A DNA stretch of 64,000 bases from Bacteroidetes bacterium HGW-Bacteroidetes-8 (GTDB taxonomy: Bacteria; Bacteroidota; Bacteroidia; Bacteroidales; UBA932), in assembly GCA_002840895.1 (NCBI GenBank), contig PHCZ01000007.1:1-64000 (forward strand). The letters run 5' to 3'. Positions 54,127 to 63,036 of this stretch are shown here, piece after piece; within the stretch, counting starts at the first letter, position 1, and every line of letters starts with the position of its first letter. The translations under genes and the position numbers were made by a program. The notes beneath the pieces were generated by a model. That model was given only the letters and a program-made list of their open reading frames with translations. It was not told where the DNA came from and did not search any database.

Positions 54127-54137
54127 AATTACTAACC
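54127..54137 (-). promoter_or_regulatory. Candidate target site of the Cas12f-like guide RNA in the susC-2 leader
   Basis: On the minus strand this reads GGTTAGTAATT, identical to the first 11 bases of the inferred guide (13629-13619). Directly 5' is TTTT, resembling the T-rich PAM of Cas12f and TnpB relatives. After one extra T the target continues AAGTA, as the guide does, so pairing beyond 11 would need a bulge. The site is inside the transcribed leader, 13-23 bases before the ATG. A bound complex would block elongation from the upstream promoter. Confidence 0.4.
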
Positions 54138-54150
54138 AAAATTTAACTAA

Positions 54151-57100
54151 ATGAAAAAAATTAAACTACTCTTTACAGGGCTGTTGCTTGTTGTGGCTGT
54201 TGGCTTCGCCGGCGCTCAGAACATACAGGTAACAGGTACTGTTACTGATGCAAAAACAGGGGAACCTGTTGTTTATGCATCTGTTCAGCTGAAAGGTACT
54301 GTCACAGGTGCAGCAACTGATTTAATGGGAAAATACACCATCAGTGCTCCATCTACAGGTACTCTAGTATTCAGTTTTATCGGGTACACAATTGTTGAGG
54401 TTCCTATCAACGGACGCACAGTTGTTAATGTTGCCCTCTCACAGGATGCAGTTCAATTGGAAGATGTTCTGGTAGTAGCCTATGGCACAACCAGGAAAGA
54501 GTCTTTCACAGGATCTGCAGAGGTTATTAAATCAGAAAAAATCGAGAGAAGAACTGTTTCCAATGTAACTAAAGCAGTTGAGGGTCTTGCAACAGGAGTA
54601 CTTGTTACTTCCGGTTCCGGCCAGCCGGGCTCTGCTTCTAGTATTATTATCAGGGGTTACGGTTCTATTAACGCATCTACAAATCCTCTTTATGTAGTGG
54701 ATGGAGTTCCTTACGATGGTAGCATCTCTGCAATCAACCCTGCGGATATAGAGTCTATGACCATTCTTAAGGATGCTTCTGCCGGTGCCCTTTACGGGTC
54801 ACGCGGAGCTAATGGTGTTGTTATGATCACTACCAAGAAAGGGGCAAGAGATGGTGAGAGAATCAAAGTTAACTTCAGGAGTGTTTGGGGTGTAACTTCA
54901 AGAGCTTTCCCTTCATATGAGCTTCTAGATGAGAAGGGATGGATGGAGTATCAGTTCCAGTCATTCAAAAATGAGGAGATTATCTTTAAAGGGGCAAACC
55001 CTGCAACTGCAGGAGTTACTGCTATCCAGCAGATGCTTACAGGACCAAGCAAAATATTTGGTCTTAATGAGCAGTATAACCCATATAACTATCCTTTGGC
55101 TCAGTTGTTTGATACATCAACAGGCAAAATCAGGGACGATGCAACTCTACGTTACAACGAAGATTGGATGGAGACTGTTTCGGCTAGTAACCCTGTAAGA
55201 CAAGACCATATACTTACCGTTACCGGAGGGTCGGATAAGGCAAAATATATGGCATCTGTTGGTTACCTAAATGAGAATGGTATCCTTCAAACAACAGCGT
55301 TTAAACGTTACTCGGGAAGAGCTAATGTAGATGCTCAACCAAACGAGTGGCTTAAATTCGGGCTTAATACCAACTTTGCTCAGACAACCAGCAACTTCCT
55401 TAATGCAACAGGATCTGCCACCTCTAACGTGTGGTACTCTTGTATGCTAATGGCTCCGATATATCCTGTATATATTCTGGATGCTGCAGGCGTGCCTGTG
55501 CTTGATGCAAACGGTAAGAAGCAATTTGACTATGGTAACAATCGTGCTTCAGGTGCTCAGCAAAACTACAATAGTGTTGCAACACTCTATGACGACAAAT
55601 TCAAATCTGTAAACTCAAGTGTGAGCGGAAGAACTTATGTTGAGTTGCTGGACTTTAAGACAGGACCTATCCGTGGTCTTAAATTATCTGCAAATCTTGG
55701 ATTTGACTTTATTAACCAAATGCAGCATAATTACGAGAACCCTTATTTCGGAAATGCAGCAGGTTCTGCAGGTAGAGCATATAAGTATAGTATGAACACT
55801 TTAAGTAAAACCTTTAACCAACTTATATCGTTCAAACGTACTTTCGCAGATAAACACAACTTGGACGTTCTTGCCGGTCACGAAAGTTATTCATACCTGT
55901 ATAACTATATGATGGGTGCAAAATCGGGCTTTCCATTCGGTGGCCTTTATGAGTTGTCTGCAGCTGCAACAGTTATTACTGCTAACTCATACGAAGATAA
56001 CTACACAATTGAGTCGTATCTCTCTCGTTTGAATTACAACTATGCAGATCGTTACTACATTTCCGGTTCATTCAGAAGAGACGGATCATCTCGTTTCTAC
56101 AGTGAGAACAGATGGGGAGATTTCTGGTCAGTAGGAGGTAACTGGCGTATCAGTCAGGAGTCATTTATGCAGGGAGTTTCCTGGATTAACAATATGAATG
56201 TAAAGGCCAGTTTCGGAGTACAGGGTAACGACGCAGTCGGTGGATTGTACCCTTGGCAGGCACTTTACGACCTTGGTTTCCCTAACGCAGGAAGAAACGG
56301 AGCTGTTGTTGCATCTATTGAGAATACAAACCTTAAGTGGGAGAAAAACGAAAACCTTAATATAGGTATTGATGCCAGAATGTTCAACAGAGTATCTATA
56401 TCTGCTGAGTGGTACAAAAGGGTTACCAAAGATATGCTTATGGCCTATCCTTTGGCAATGTCAACCGGCTTCATAAGCTACAACAAGAACATTGGAAGTA
56501 TGCAGAATACCGGTTTTGAGGTATCTATCTCAGGTGACATCGTTACTAACAAAGATCTTAGATGGACAATGACTGTAATGGGTTCAACCGTTCAGAATAA
56601 AGTTCTCAATCTTGCAGACAAACCTGAAATTACAAGCGGTAACTATATCACAAAAGAGGGTGAAGTTCTCAACTCATTCTATCTCCCAAGATCTGCCGGT
56701 GTAGATCCTGCAACAGGTTATCAGTTATACTGGGTATGGGATACAGTAGATGGAGTACGTTCGGAGGAGTATATAACAGCAGATAAAGCAAAAGCAGCTG
56801 CTTCAAGAGTAATCGTGGGTAACCGTATGCCTAAACTGTACGGCTCTATCAACAATGATTTCAGACTTTTCGGCGTTGTTGACCTTAGCGTTCTTTGTAC
56901 CTACTCACTTGGAGGCAAAATTCTTGACGGTCTCTACGGAAACCTTTTAGATCCTCTATATCAAGGTAACTCACTATCTGCACACCTCTTAAGGGCTTGG
57001 CAAAAACCTGGTGATATCACCGATATTCCAATTCCTCAGCTTGGTGCCAATACCCAAACATCAGACCGTAATCTTACAAATGCATCCTTCTTCTCAATTA

Positions 57101-57306
57101 AGAATGTAACTCTTGGTTACTCTTTGCCTAAGAAATGGATGACCAAAATTGGTGTTGAGAGCGTTAGAATATCTGCAATTGCAGACAACATCCTTTTGTT
57201 CTCGTATCTGCAGGGTATGAACCCTCAGTATAACTTCTCAGGAGGAACCGACTATGCATACACTCCTACTCGTTCAATATCATTAGGATTGGATATCACT
57301 TTTTAA
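54151..57306 (+). CDS. susC: SusC/RagA-family TonB-dependent transporter (operon 2)
   Basis: A 1051-residue transporter. A signal peptide ending GAQN, a carboxypeptidase-regulatory-like domain (about 24-105), and the linker LEDVLVVAYGTTRKESFTGS are followed by the plug (about 118-230; IIIRGYGSINASTNPLYVVD, ASAGALYGSRGANGVVMITT). The barrel continues to the C-terminus. With its SusD partner it imports a bulky nutrient. Downstream genes include an M64-type peptidase lipoprotein, suggesting a protein or glycoprotein substrate. Confidence 0.95.
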   Translation: MKKIKLLFTGLLLVVAVGFAGAQNIQVTGTVTDAKTGEPVVYASVQLKGTVTGAATDLMGKYTISAPSTGTLVFSFIGYTIVEVPINGRTVVNVALSQDAVQLEDVLVVAYGTTRKESFTGSAEVIKSEKIERRTVSNVTKAVEGLATGVLVTSGSGQPGSASSIIIRGYGSINASTNPLYVVDGVPYDGSISAINPADIESMTILKDASAGALYGSRGANGVVMITTKKGARDGERIKVNFRSVWGVTSRAFPSYELLDEKGWMEYQFQSFKNEEIIFKGANPATAGVTAIQQMLTGPSKIFGLNEQYNPYNYPLAQLFDTSTGKIRDDATLRYNEDWMETVSASNPVRQDHILTVTGGSDKAKYMASVGYLNENGILQTTAFKRYSGRANVDAQPNEWLKFGLNTNFAQTTSNFLNATGSATSNVWYSCMLMAPIYPVYILDAAGVPVLDANGKKQFDYGNNRASGAQQNYNSVATLYDDKFKSVNSSVSGRTYVELLDFKTGPIRGLKLSANLGFDFINQMQHNYENPYFGNAAGSAGRAYKYSMNTLSKTFNQLISFKRTFADKHNLDVLAGHESYSYLYNYMMGAKSGFPFGGLYELSAAATVITANSYEDNYTIESYLSRLNYNYADRYYISGSFRRDGSSRFYSENRWGDFWSVGGNWRISQESFMQGVSWINNMNVKASFGVQGNDAVGGLYPWQALYDLGFPNAGRNGAVVASIENTNLKWEKNENLNIGIDARMFNRVSISAEWYKRVTKDMLMAYPLAMSTGFISYNKNIGSMQNTGFEVSISGDIVTNKDLRWTMTVMGSTVQNKVLNLADKPEITSGNYITKEGEVLNSFYLPRSAGVDPATGYQLYWVWDTVDGVRSEEYITADKAKAAASRVIVGNRMPKLYGSINNDFRLFGVVDLSVLCTYSLGGKILDGLYGNLLDPLYQGNSLSAHLLRAWQKPGDITDIPIPQLGANTQTSDRNLTNASFFSIKNVTLGYSLPKKWMTKIGVESVRISAIADNILLFSYLQGMNPQYNFSGGTDYAYTPTRSISLGLDITF

Positions 57307-57334
57307 TGAGAAATAATAATAAGAAAAGACTTAT

Positions 57335-58912
57335 ATGAAAAAGATAATAACATTATTTGCAGTAGCAGCGCTTCTTGTATTAAGCTCTTGTGAAAAGGAG
57401 TATCTTGATACAGTTCCTACTGATTCGGTTTCGGGTAAATTGATCTTCAACAATACCGAAAGTGCAATGGTTGCCCTTAACGGTATTTACAGAGCTCTAT
57501 ATTTGCCCAACAGCACTTGGTTTGGCACAACGGGTAACGTTCAGCAAAACTTTGGTATTGTTTCGCACAATATGGTTGCAGACCTTATGGGTGAAGACTA
57601 TGTACAGGCAGAGCAGGGTAACGGATGGTTCTATTTTGACTACAGATATGATGTACGTTCAAGATATGCCAGCGCATCCTGGAGATGCTATGGCCTTTGG
57701 AATTTCTACTATAAGATTATTACAAATGCAAACTACGTTTTAGCCTCAAGAGAGACTATAGGTGGAGATCCTAATAAGATTAAAAGCGTTGTAGGACAGG
57801 CTCTTGCATTAAGAGCATACGCCTATTACTACCTTACTCTCTTTTTCCAGCACACATACAAAGGAAATGAGAGTGCTCCGGGTGTTCCACTCTATACAGA
57901 ACCAACACTTATAGGTGCTCCAAGAGGAACACTTAAAGATGTATATGACCAGATAACTGCAGACCTTACAGAGGCTACAACTTTGCTTAAAGCTGCCAAG
58001 GATGCCGGTGTTGCCAGAGCACATAAATCTCAGATTGACTACAATGTAGCAAAAGCAATTCAGGCGAAAGTATTCCTTACAATGGAGAACTGGAGCGGAG
58101 CTGCAACTGCTGCCGCCGAGGCACGTCAGGGATATGCTCTTCTGTCTGATGCAGCTTTATACTCAGGATTCAATGACATTAAACTCTCATCAGTTCTTTG
58201 GGGTGGTGAAGTTATTGCTACTGAGGCTATTTCAGGTGGTTGGGGGACATTCTTCTGCCACGTAGACCCGGGTAGCACACCTGCAGTTCAAACTGCAAAC
58301 GGATATGGTGTAACCTCAAGGAAGTGTCTTGACTCTTGGTTATACAACCAGATTCCGTCATCTGACAAAAGACTTCAGTGGTGGAATGTTGCTGTTGCAT
58401 CTCCTTCAAGCTCAGGCCCTAATAAGAGTCACGCACAGTTTAAGTACAAATATAAAAACATCAGTGACTACACAGGTGACTATATCTATTTAAGAGCAGA
58501 AGAGATGTTGCTTATTGAGGCAGAGGCAAGAGTGCGTTTAGCTCAATATCCTGCTGCAAGAACGCTTCTTCTTGAGCTTGGCGCTGTTCGTGACCCGAAT
58601 ATGGCTACAAGGCTCTCTAACCGTACAGATGCTGCTACATATAACAGCGATACTCATGGAGCTTTTGTTACCATTATGGATGAGATTCTATTCCAGCGTC
58701 GTATTGAGCTTTGGGGTGAGGCAGGTCGTCTGTTTGATATAAAGAGACTTGGTCTTGGATTTACCAGAGACTATGCGGGTACAAACCACTCTCAGCTTAT
58801 TAAGACTATCTCTACTGCTCCAAAATCTAAGGAGTTTGTTCTCCCTATTCCACAACAAGAGTTTGACGGAAATGAGAATATGGACATTGAGACAGACCAG
58901 AACCCTCTATAA
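57335..58912 (+). CDS. susD: SusD/RagB-family nutrient-binding lipoprotein (operon 2)
   Basis: A 525-residue surface lipoprotein. The lipobox ends LSSC at Cys19, followed by EKEYLDTVPTD, a strong surface-export sequence. Family features are VVGQALALRAYAYYYLTLFF, YLRAEEMLLIEAEARVRLAQ, and the C-terminal DEILFQRRIELWGEAGRLFD IKRLG region. It starts 28 bases after susC-2. It caps the SusC barrel and binds the incoming ligand, whose nature is unknown. Confidence 0.95.
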   Translation: MKKIITLFAVAALLVLSSCEKEYLDTVPTDSVSGKLIFNNTESAMVALNGIYRALYLPNSTWFGTTGNVQQNFGIVSHNMVADLMGEDYVQAEQGNGWFYFDYRYDVRSRYASASWRCYGLWNFYYKIITNANYVLASRETIGGDPNKIKSVVGQALALRAYAYYYLTLFFQHTYKGNESAPGVPLYTEPTLIGAPRGTLKDVYDQITADLTEATTLLKAAKDAGVARAHKSQIDYNVAKAIQAKVFLTMENWSGAATAAAEARQGYALLSDAALYSGFNDIKLSSVLWGGEVIATEAISGGWGTFFCHVDPGSTPAVQTANGYGVTSRKCLDSWLYNQIPSSDKRLQWWNVAVASPSSSGPNKSHAQFKYKYKNISDYTGDYIYLRAEEMLLIEAEARVRLAQYPAARTLLLELGAVRDPNMATRLSNRTDAATYNSDTHGAFVTIMDEILFQRRIELWGEAGRLFDIKRLGLGFTRDYAGTNHSQLIKTISTAPKSKEFVLPIPQQEFDGNENMDIETDQNPL

Positions 58913-58931
58913 TATTTAATACCTTTAGTAA

Positions 58932-59714
58932 ATGAAAAATTTAAGATATATAACAACACTGGTATTACTATTTGTACTAGTTGTTTCGTGTAACAAAGAT
59001 GAAATCAAACCTTATATCGATAGCAGCGATATAGGTAGCGTGGATGCTGCGTTCCGTTCTACCCTTTTAGTATATGGGCTTAGCCAGGCAGATAACGGTA
59101 AAATTAACGTTCTAATCAACAGAGGTAATACCAAAGATGCTGCTTCGGTTCCAATTACTATCTCCGGAACAGGAACTACAAAGCTAAGTCTGGCGAGTGG
59201 CACTGTTCAGTTTGCTGCAGGTGAAGGGTCGGCATATGTAGTTTTGAATTACAGCATATCAAGCGTTGCTCCCGCAACTAAGTATACTGTAAAACTAACA
59301 ATTGCAGATGATACAATGGTATCTAGATCTAAAGTAAAAGAGATCACTGTAGAAGCTATGTTGCCACTGATATATGCTGCTTTTGGCAATGGAACCTACA
59401 CTTCTGAATTCTATGAAGGAAGCTGGAGCCAGCCTGTAATGAAAGCCCCTATTTCTGCTACGCTTAACTTTTACAGACTAACCAACTGCTACGAGCCGGG
59501 ATACAATATCGAGTTCAAAGTTGACGCAGGTGTTCTAACCTGTGCACAACAGAATATCGGATGGCTCTATAGTGCTGCATATGGTTATGTATATGTTAGT
59601 CCTCAGACTACAGAGATCAGCGGTAAAGATCACATTTGGTATAGTCGTTTTGTGCTGCCAACTTCCGGATTAGCTTTTGGAGGTACATTTGCTGAGAAAT
59701 TTACAATGCCATAG
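58932..59714 (+). CDS. Surface lipoprotein with DUF1735/BT_3987-like region
   Basis: A 260-residue lipoprotein with the lipobox ending VVSC at Cys20, followed by NKDE, a likely surface signal. The mature part has immunoglobulin-like strands (LASGTVQFAAGEGSAYVVLN, TKYTVKLTIADD) resembling the DUF1735-type N-terminal domains of SusE/F-like binding proteins. No Cys or catalytic motif is evident in the remainder. It is 19 bases after susD-2 and just before a terminator, so it belongs to the core operon. It probably binds substrate on the cell surface. Confidence 0.7.
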   Translation: MKNLRYITTLVLLFVLVVSCNKDEIKPYIDSSDIGSVDAAFRSTLLVYGLSQADNGKINVLINRGNTKDAASVPITISGTGTTKLSLASGTVQFAAGEGSAYVVLNYSISSVAPATKYTVKLTIADDTMVSRSKVKEITVEAMLPLIYAAFGNGTYTSEFYEGSWSQPVMKAPISATLNFYRLTNCYEPGYNIEFKVDAGVLTCAQQNIGWLYSAAYGYVYVSPQTTEISGKDHIWYSRFVLPTSGLAFGGTFAEKFTMP

Positions 59715-59734
59715 TAGGTATCTTTTAAAATCAA

Positions 59735-59770
59735 GAGGGGCTGTCAAAAAAGTTGGCAGCCTCTCTTTTT
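59735..59770 (+). terminator. Intrinsic terminator after the susC-susD-lipoprotein operon
   Basis: GAGGGGCTGTC (59735-59745) pairs with GGCAGCCTCTC (59755-59765) through 11 pairs, two of them G-U, followed by TTTTT. It separates the core uptake genes from the downstream TlpA-like and peptidase genes, which may have their own promoter or rely on read-through. Confidence 0.8.
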
Positions 59771-59885
59771 GTTGTTTATCGCAAAACTAAGCATAAATGA
59801 AAATTTTGGATTTGATAAAATCACCTATAAAATAAACTTATTATCATTAAATTTGTATAAATAATAGATCTTGATTATGCAGATT

Positions 59886-60998
59886 ATGAAAAAAGCTTTG
59901 TTGTTTGTGATCTTTATATTAATTACCCTTAGCTGTGATACAAACAATGAGGGTTATTTAATAAAGGGGGTAATTAAAGGAGAAGAGATTGCTATTAAAG
60001 ATGGGATCATATATATTCAAAAAGCAAACACAAAGAGTATTTTTGATTCAACTCAGATAAAAAAGGGGAGGTTTACTTTCAAAGGTAATCTTCAAATGCC
60101 GGATAAGTATATGATCTTTATGAAAGAGCTTAATTATAACATTCCCATTTATCTGGAGAATACCACGTTTCGGGTTGAGGCACTTTCCCATAATCTTAGA
60201 GAGGCAACAGTCACAGGAGGCATTACACAACAGCTTATTAACAACACGGCCACAAAAAGTCGTGACATAATGATAAAATACAATCTTAACCATATCCTGG
60301 GAGAGTTGATGAAACCAGATTTAAGTGAGGTGCTACGATCTCAATATTCATCCGTTGTTAATAGTGCAAATAGCGAGATGAAGAATTTTGTAGATTCAAT
60401 TGTTGTTGCAAATCCAACATCCTTTTACTCTCTCCTCAATTTGAATGAGGTGGTTAACGTTGAGAAAATTGAGGAGCTTGAAAAAAGAGTAGAGAGCTTT
60501 GAGAGATCCGGGCAATTCCAGGGGAATAGTTATATTATAAAAATCAAAGAGATTATTGAGAAGAGGAGAGTGTTGGAACCCGGGAATACAGCTCCGGATT
60601 TTTCACTACTCTCATCTGAAGGAGGTATGGTTACACTCTCCAGTATTTATAAAGAGAATAGATTCACTCTCTTAATTTTCTGGTCCTCCTGGAGTAGTGA
60701 AAGTATGCAATTTTGCAAAAAAATTGGGGAATATTACAGTTTTTATCGTAACAGGGGAGTTGAGATAGTTGCTTTAACTGTAGGAGATATTGAGAGAACC
60801 TGGAGAGAAAAGATCAAAAGCGAAAACTTCTCCTGGATTCATTTAAAAGATAGTCAGCAGGCAACCGTTACATCTATGTATAATGTTCAGATGATACCGC
60901 ACGCTATATTGATAGATTCAGAGGGGAAGATAATTATTAATAACAGGCCGGCACAACAGATCATAGATTTTTTGGCAGGAAATTTGGTTAATTATTGA
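59886..60998 (+). CDS. TlpA/DUF4369-type lipoprotein lacking the redox cysteines
   Basis: A 370-residue lipoprotein (lipobox ending LSC, Cys17; the ATG at 59886 is chosen over ATG 59877 and TTG 59871). It has the same two-domain plan as the protein at 47616: an N-terminal DUF4369-type region and a C-terminal thioredoxin fold (about 233-370). The active-site segment reads FWSSWSSES where the relative has FWAGWCGPC, so both redox cysteines are Ser (Ser270, Ser273). A lone Cys277 follows. It cannot act as a normal thiol oxidoreductase and may be a binding or structural protein of this uptake system. Confidence 0.82.
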   Translation: MKKALLFVIFILITLSCDTNNEGYLIKGVIKGEEIAIKDGIIYIQKANTKSIFDSTQIKKGRFTFKGNLQMPDKYMIFMKELNYNIPIYLENTTFRVEALSHNLREATVTGGITQQLINNTATKSRDIMIKYNLNHILGELMKPDLSEVLRSQYSSVVNSANSEMKNFVDSIVVANPTSFYSLLNLNEVVNVEKIEELEKRVESFERSGQFQGNSYIIKIKEIIEKRRVLEPGNTAPDFSLLSSEGGMVTLSSIYKENRFTLLIFWSSWSSESMQFCKKIGEYYSFYRNRGVEIVALTVGDIERTWREKIKSENFSWIHLKDSQQATVTSMYNVQMIPHAILIDSEGKIIINNRPAQQIIDFLAGNLVNY

Positions 60999-61083
60999 TT
61001 TGAGGATTTTTCTTTATCTCTTTTTTATATATATTTGATGTTTATAGTGAAGATTGAAATTTAAACAATTAGAAGATTATTTT

Positions 61084-62964
61084 ATGTTAAGGATACTCAG
61101 AATTTCAGCCATATTAGTAATAAGTATTTTATCTGTCTCGTGTGAGAAAGAGCCACCGGAAGCACTGGAGCTCTCTCTTACCCAAGTTATGATTGGAAAT
61201 ATTGACGGAGAGGAGAAGATAGCAGTAACATCAAACGGAAAATGGACAGCAACCATATCCTCTACCTGGTGTACCATCTCTCCCTCAAGCGGAGATGGAA
61301 ACGGCGAGATCACAATTAAGGCAACAAATAACTTCAGTACTCAGGAGAGGAAAGTGACTCTATTTGTGAACAGCAAAAGTTTAAAAAAATCAGCAGAGAT
61401 TGTTCAGAGCTTCTCAAATTTGGAAACAGACAAGTCAGATATTCAGTTCAATAAAGATGCTACAACAAAATCTGTTACCGTAAGTTCAAACACTAAATGG
61501 CAGGTAGAAATTCCTGCAGAGGCAACCTGGATAACAGCTTCTCCGTTGAGCGGTGAGGGAAACAGGCAAGTAACCCTTACCTTTACTGCAAATGGAGGTT
61601 TGGAGAGGAGTGCATACATTAATTTTAAGTATGCAGATACCTATAAAAGCGTCAGAATTGTACAGGAGAGGGGTATTAATAGCTCACCACAAGCGCCTCT
61701 CTTAAAATCACCGGTAAATAACCTGACAGATGCCAACCGTCTTCCCACCTTCAGGTGGAGTGGATCTAAAGACCCGGATAATGATGAAGTAACCTATAGA
61801 ATTGAGTATTCAGAGAATCAGACCACCTGGACCTACTATGCAACATTAAAGGATACTGTATACAACCTTCCGGCATATCTGGATGAGAATAAACAATATT
61901 ACTGGCGGGTACTTGCAACAGATGCATTTGGAGGAAAAGGGACCTCTGCAGTGAATACCTTAACAACAGGCGTTAAAAAGAGCTATTTTGATGGAGATTA
62001 TAAGGTTGCTCAGGAGAATACTCTAGGTGCTACCCCTAACGAGATTCTATTTCTGGGGGATGGTTATATATCTGAAGATTTTGAAGAGGGAGGTCTATTT
62101 GATACGGATATGAATCTGGGAATTGAGCACTTCTTTAGTGTTGAGCCATACAAGAGCTACAGAGGATATTTCAAAGTTTATAAACAAGCAGGATACTCAC
62201 GTGATAGAGGTGTTAAACAGACAGATAAATCTATTAATAAAGATACCAAGTTTAACACCGATTTTCTTGGAGGCTCCTCAATGTCTACAAATACTGATCT
62301 TGCATTTGAGTATGCAAAAAAAATTCCTGGAGTAGACGATAACAAACTCAAAAAATTGCTTATAATAATGGTTGTTAACCAGAACAGATATGCAGGTACC
62401 TGCTGGACCTGGTCAGATGGCAAAGCGGTTGCAATTGTCCCGGTAAATAAATCTACAACGCCAGGTTCCAATTATAGCAATCTGCTTCTACACGAAGCGG
62501 GTGGACACGGGTTTGGCAGACTAGCAGACGAGTACATATCATCTGCCAATGCCGGGAAAACACTTCCTGCTGCAGACTCAACAAAATTTATGTCTTGGTC
62601 AAAAGCCGGCTTCTATCCAAACGTAGATCTAACGGCGAACATTACAACCATAAAGTGGAAACACTTTATAGATAGAGCAGGATATACCAGAGTTTCTGCT
62701 TTCCAGGGGGCATATTACTACACATTTGGAGCCTGGAGGCCCGAAACTTCCAGCTGTATGATTCAGAATGAGCCATACTATAATGCTCCTTCAAGGGAGT
62801 TTATGGTAAAAAGAATACTGAGTACAGCTGGTGTAGAATTCAATTTAGATGACTTTATTGCCAAGGATATCCAGAAAGCACCATCAACATCTGTTTTAAT
62901 GCAGACAAAGAGCTTCAATCCGCTTACATTTGTACCACTTGCTCCGCCTGTAATGGTTGAGTAA
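61084..62964 (+). CDS. M64-type metallopeptidase lipoprotein with BACON domains
   Basis: A 626-residue lipoprotein (lipobox ending SVSC, Cys20, then EKEPP; the ATG at 61084 replaces a TTG at 61054). Two BACON-like domains (about 28-110 and 115-197; SNGKWTATIS, STWCTISPSSGDGNGEITIK) are followed by a fibronectin type III-like domain (about 205-297). Then comes an M64-like peptidase domain with FLGDGY near 325 and the zinc motif HEAGGHGFGRLADEY (470-484). M64 includes IgA peptidases. It is probably surface-exposed and generates peptides for the adjacent SusC/SusD pair. Confidence 0.87.
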   Translation: MLRILRISAILVISILSVSCEKEPPEALELSLTQVMIGNIDGEEKIAVTSNGKWTATISSTWCTISPSSGDGNGEITIKATNNFSTQERKVTLFVNSKSLKKSAEIVQSFSNLETDKSDIQFNKDATTKSVTVSSNTKWQVEIPAEATWITASPLSGEGNRQVTLTFTANGGLERSAYINFKYADTYKSVRIVQERGINSSPQAPLLKSPVNNLTDANRLPTFRWSGSKDPDNDEVTYRIEYSENQTTWTYYATLKDTVYNLPAYLDENKQYYWRVLATDAFGGKGTSAVNTLTTGVKKSYFDGDYKVAQENTLGATPNEILFLGDGYISEDFEEGGLFDTDMNLGIEHFFSVEPYKSYRGYFKVYKQAGYSRDRGVKQTDKSINKDTKFNTDFLGGSSMSTNTDLAFEYAKKIPGVDDNKLKKLLIIMVVNQNRYAGTCWTWSDGKAVAIVPVNKSTTPGSNYSNLLLHEAGGHGFGRLADEYISSANAGKTLPAADSTKFMSWSKAGFYPNVDLTANITTIKWKHFIDRAGYTRVSAFQGAYYYTFGAWRPETSSCMIQNEPYYNAPSREFMVKRILSTAGVEFNLDDFIAKDIQKAPSTSVLMQTKSFNPLTFVPLAPPVMVE

Positions 62965-62983
62965 TCTAATATTAAATATTAAA

Positions 62984-63018
62984 AAAAGAGGGTGTCTAAA
63001 TTTTAGTCACCCTCTTTT
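62984..63018. terminator. Bidirectional terminator between the peptidase gene and rpoC
   Basis: AAAAGAGGGTG (62984-62994) and CACCCTCTTTT (63008-63018) form an 11-bp stem with A- and T-rich flanks on both sides. It can terminate the plus-strand peptidase gene and the minus-strand rpoC operon. Confidence 0.85.
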
Positions 63019-63036
63019 CTAATAAATTATTATAGA

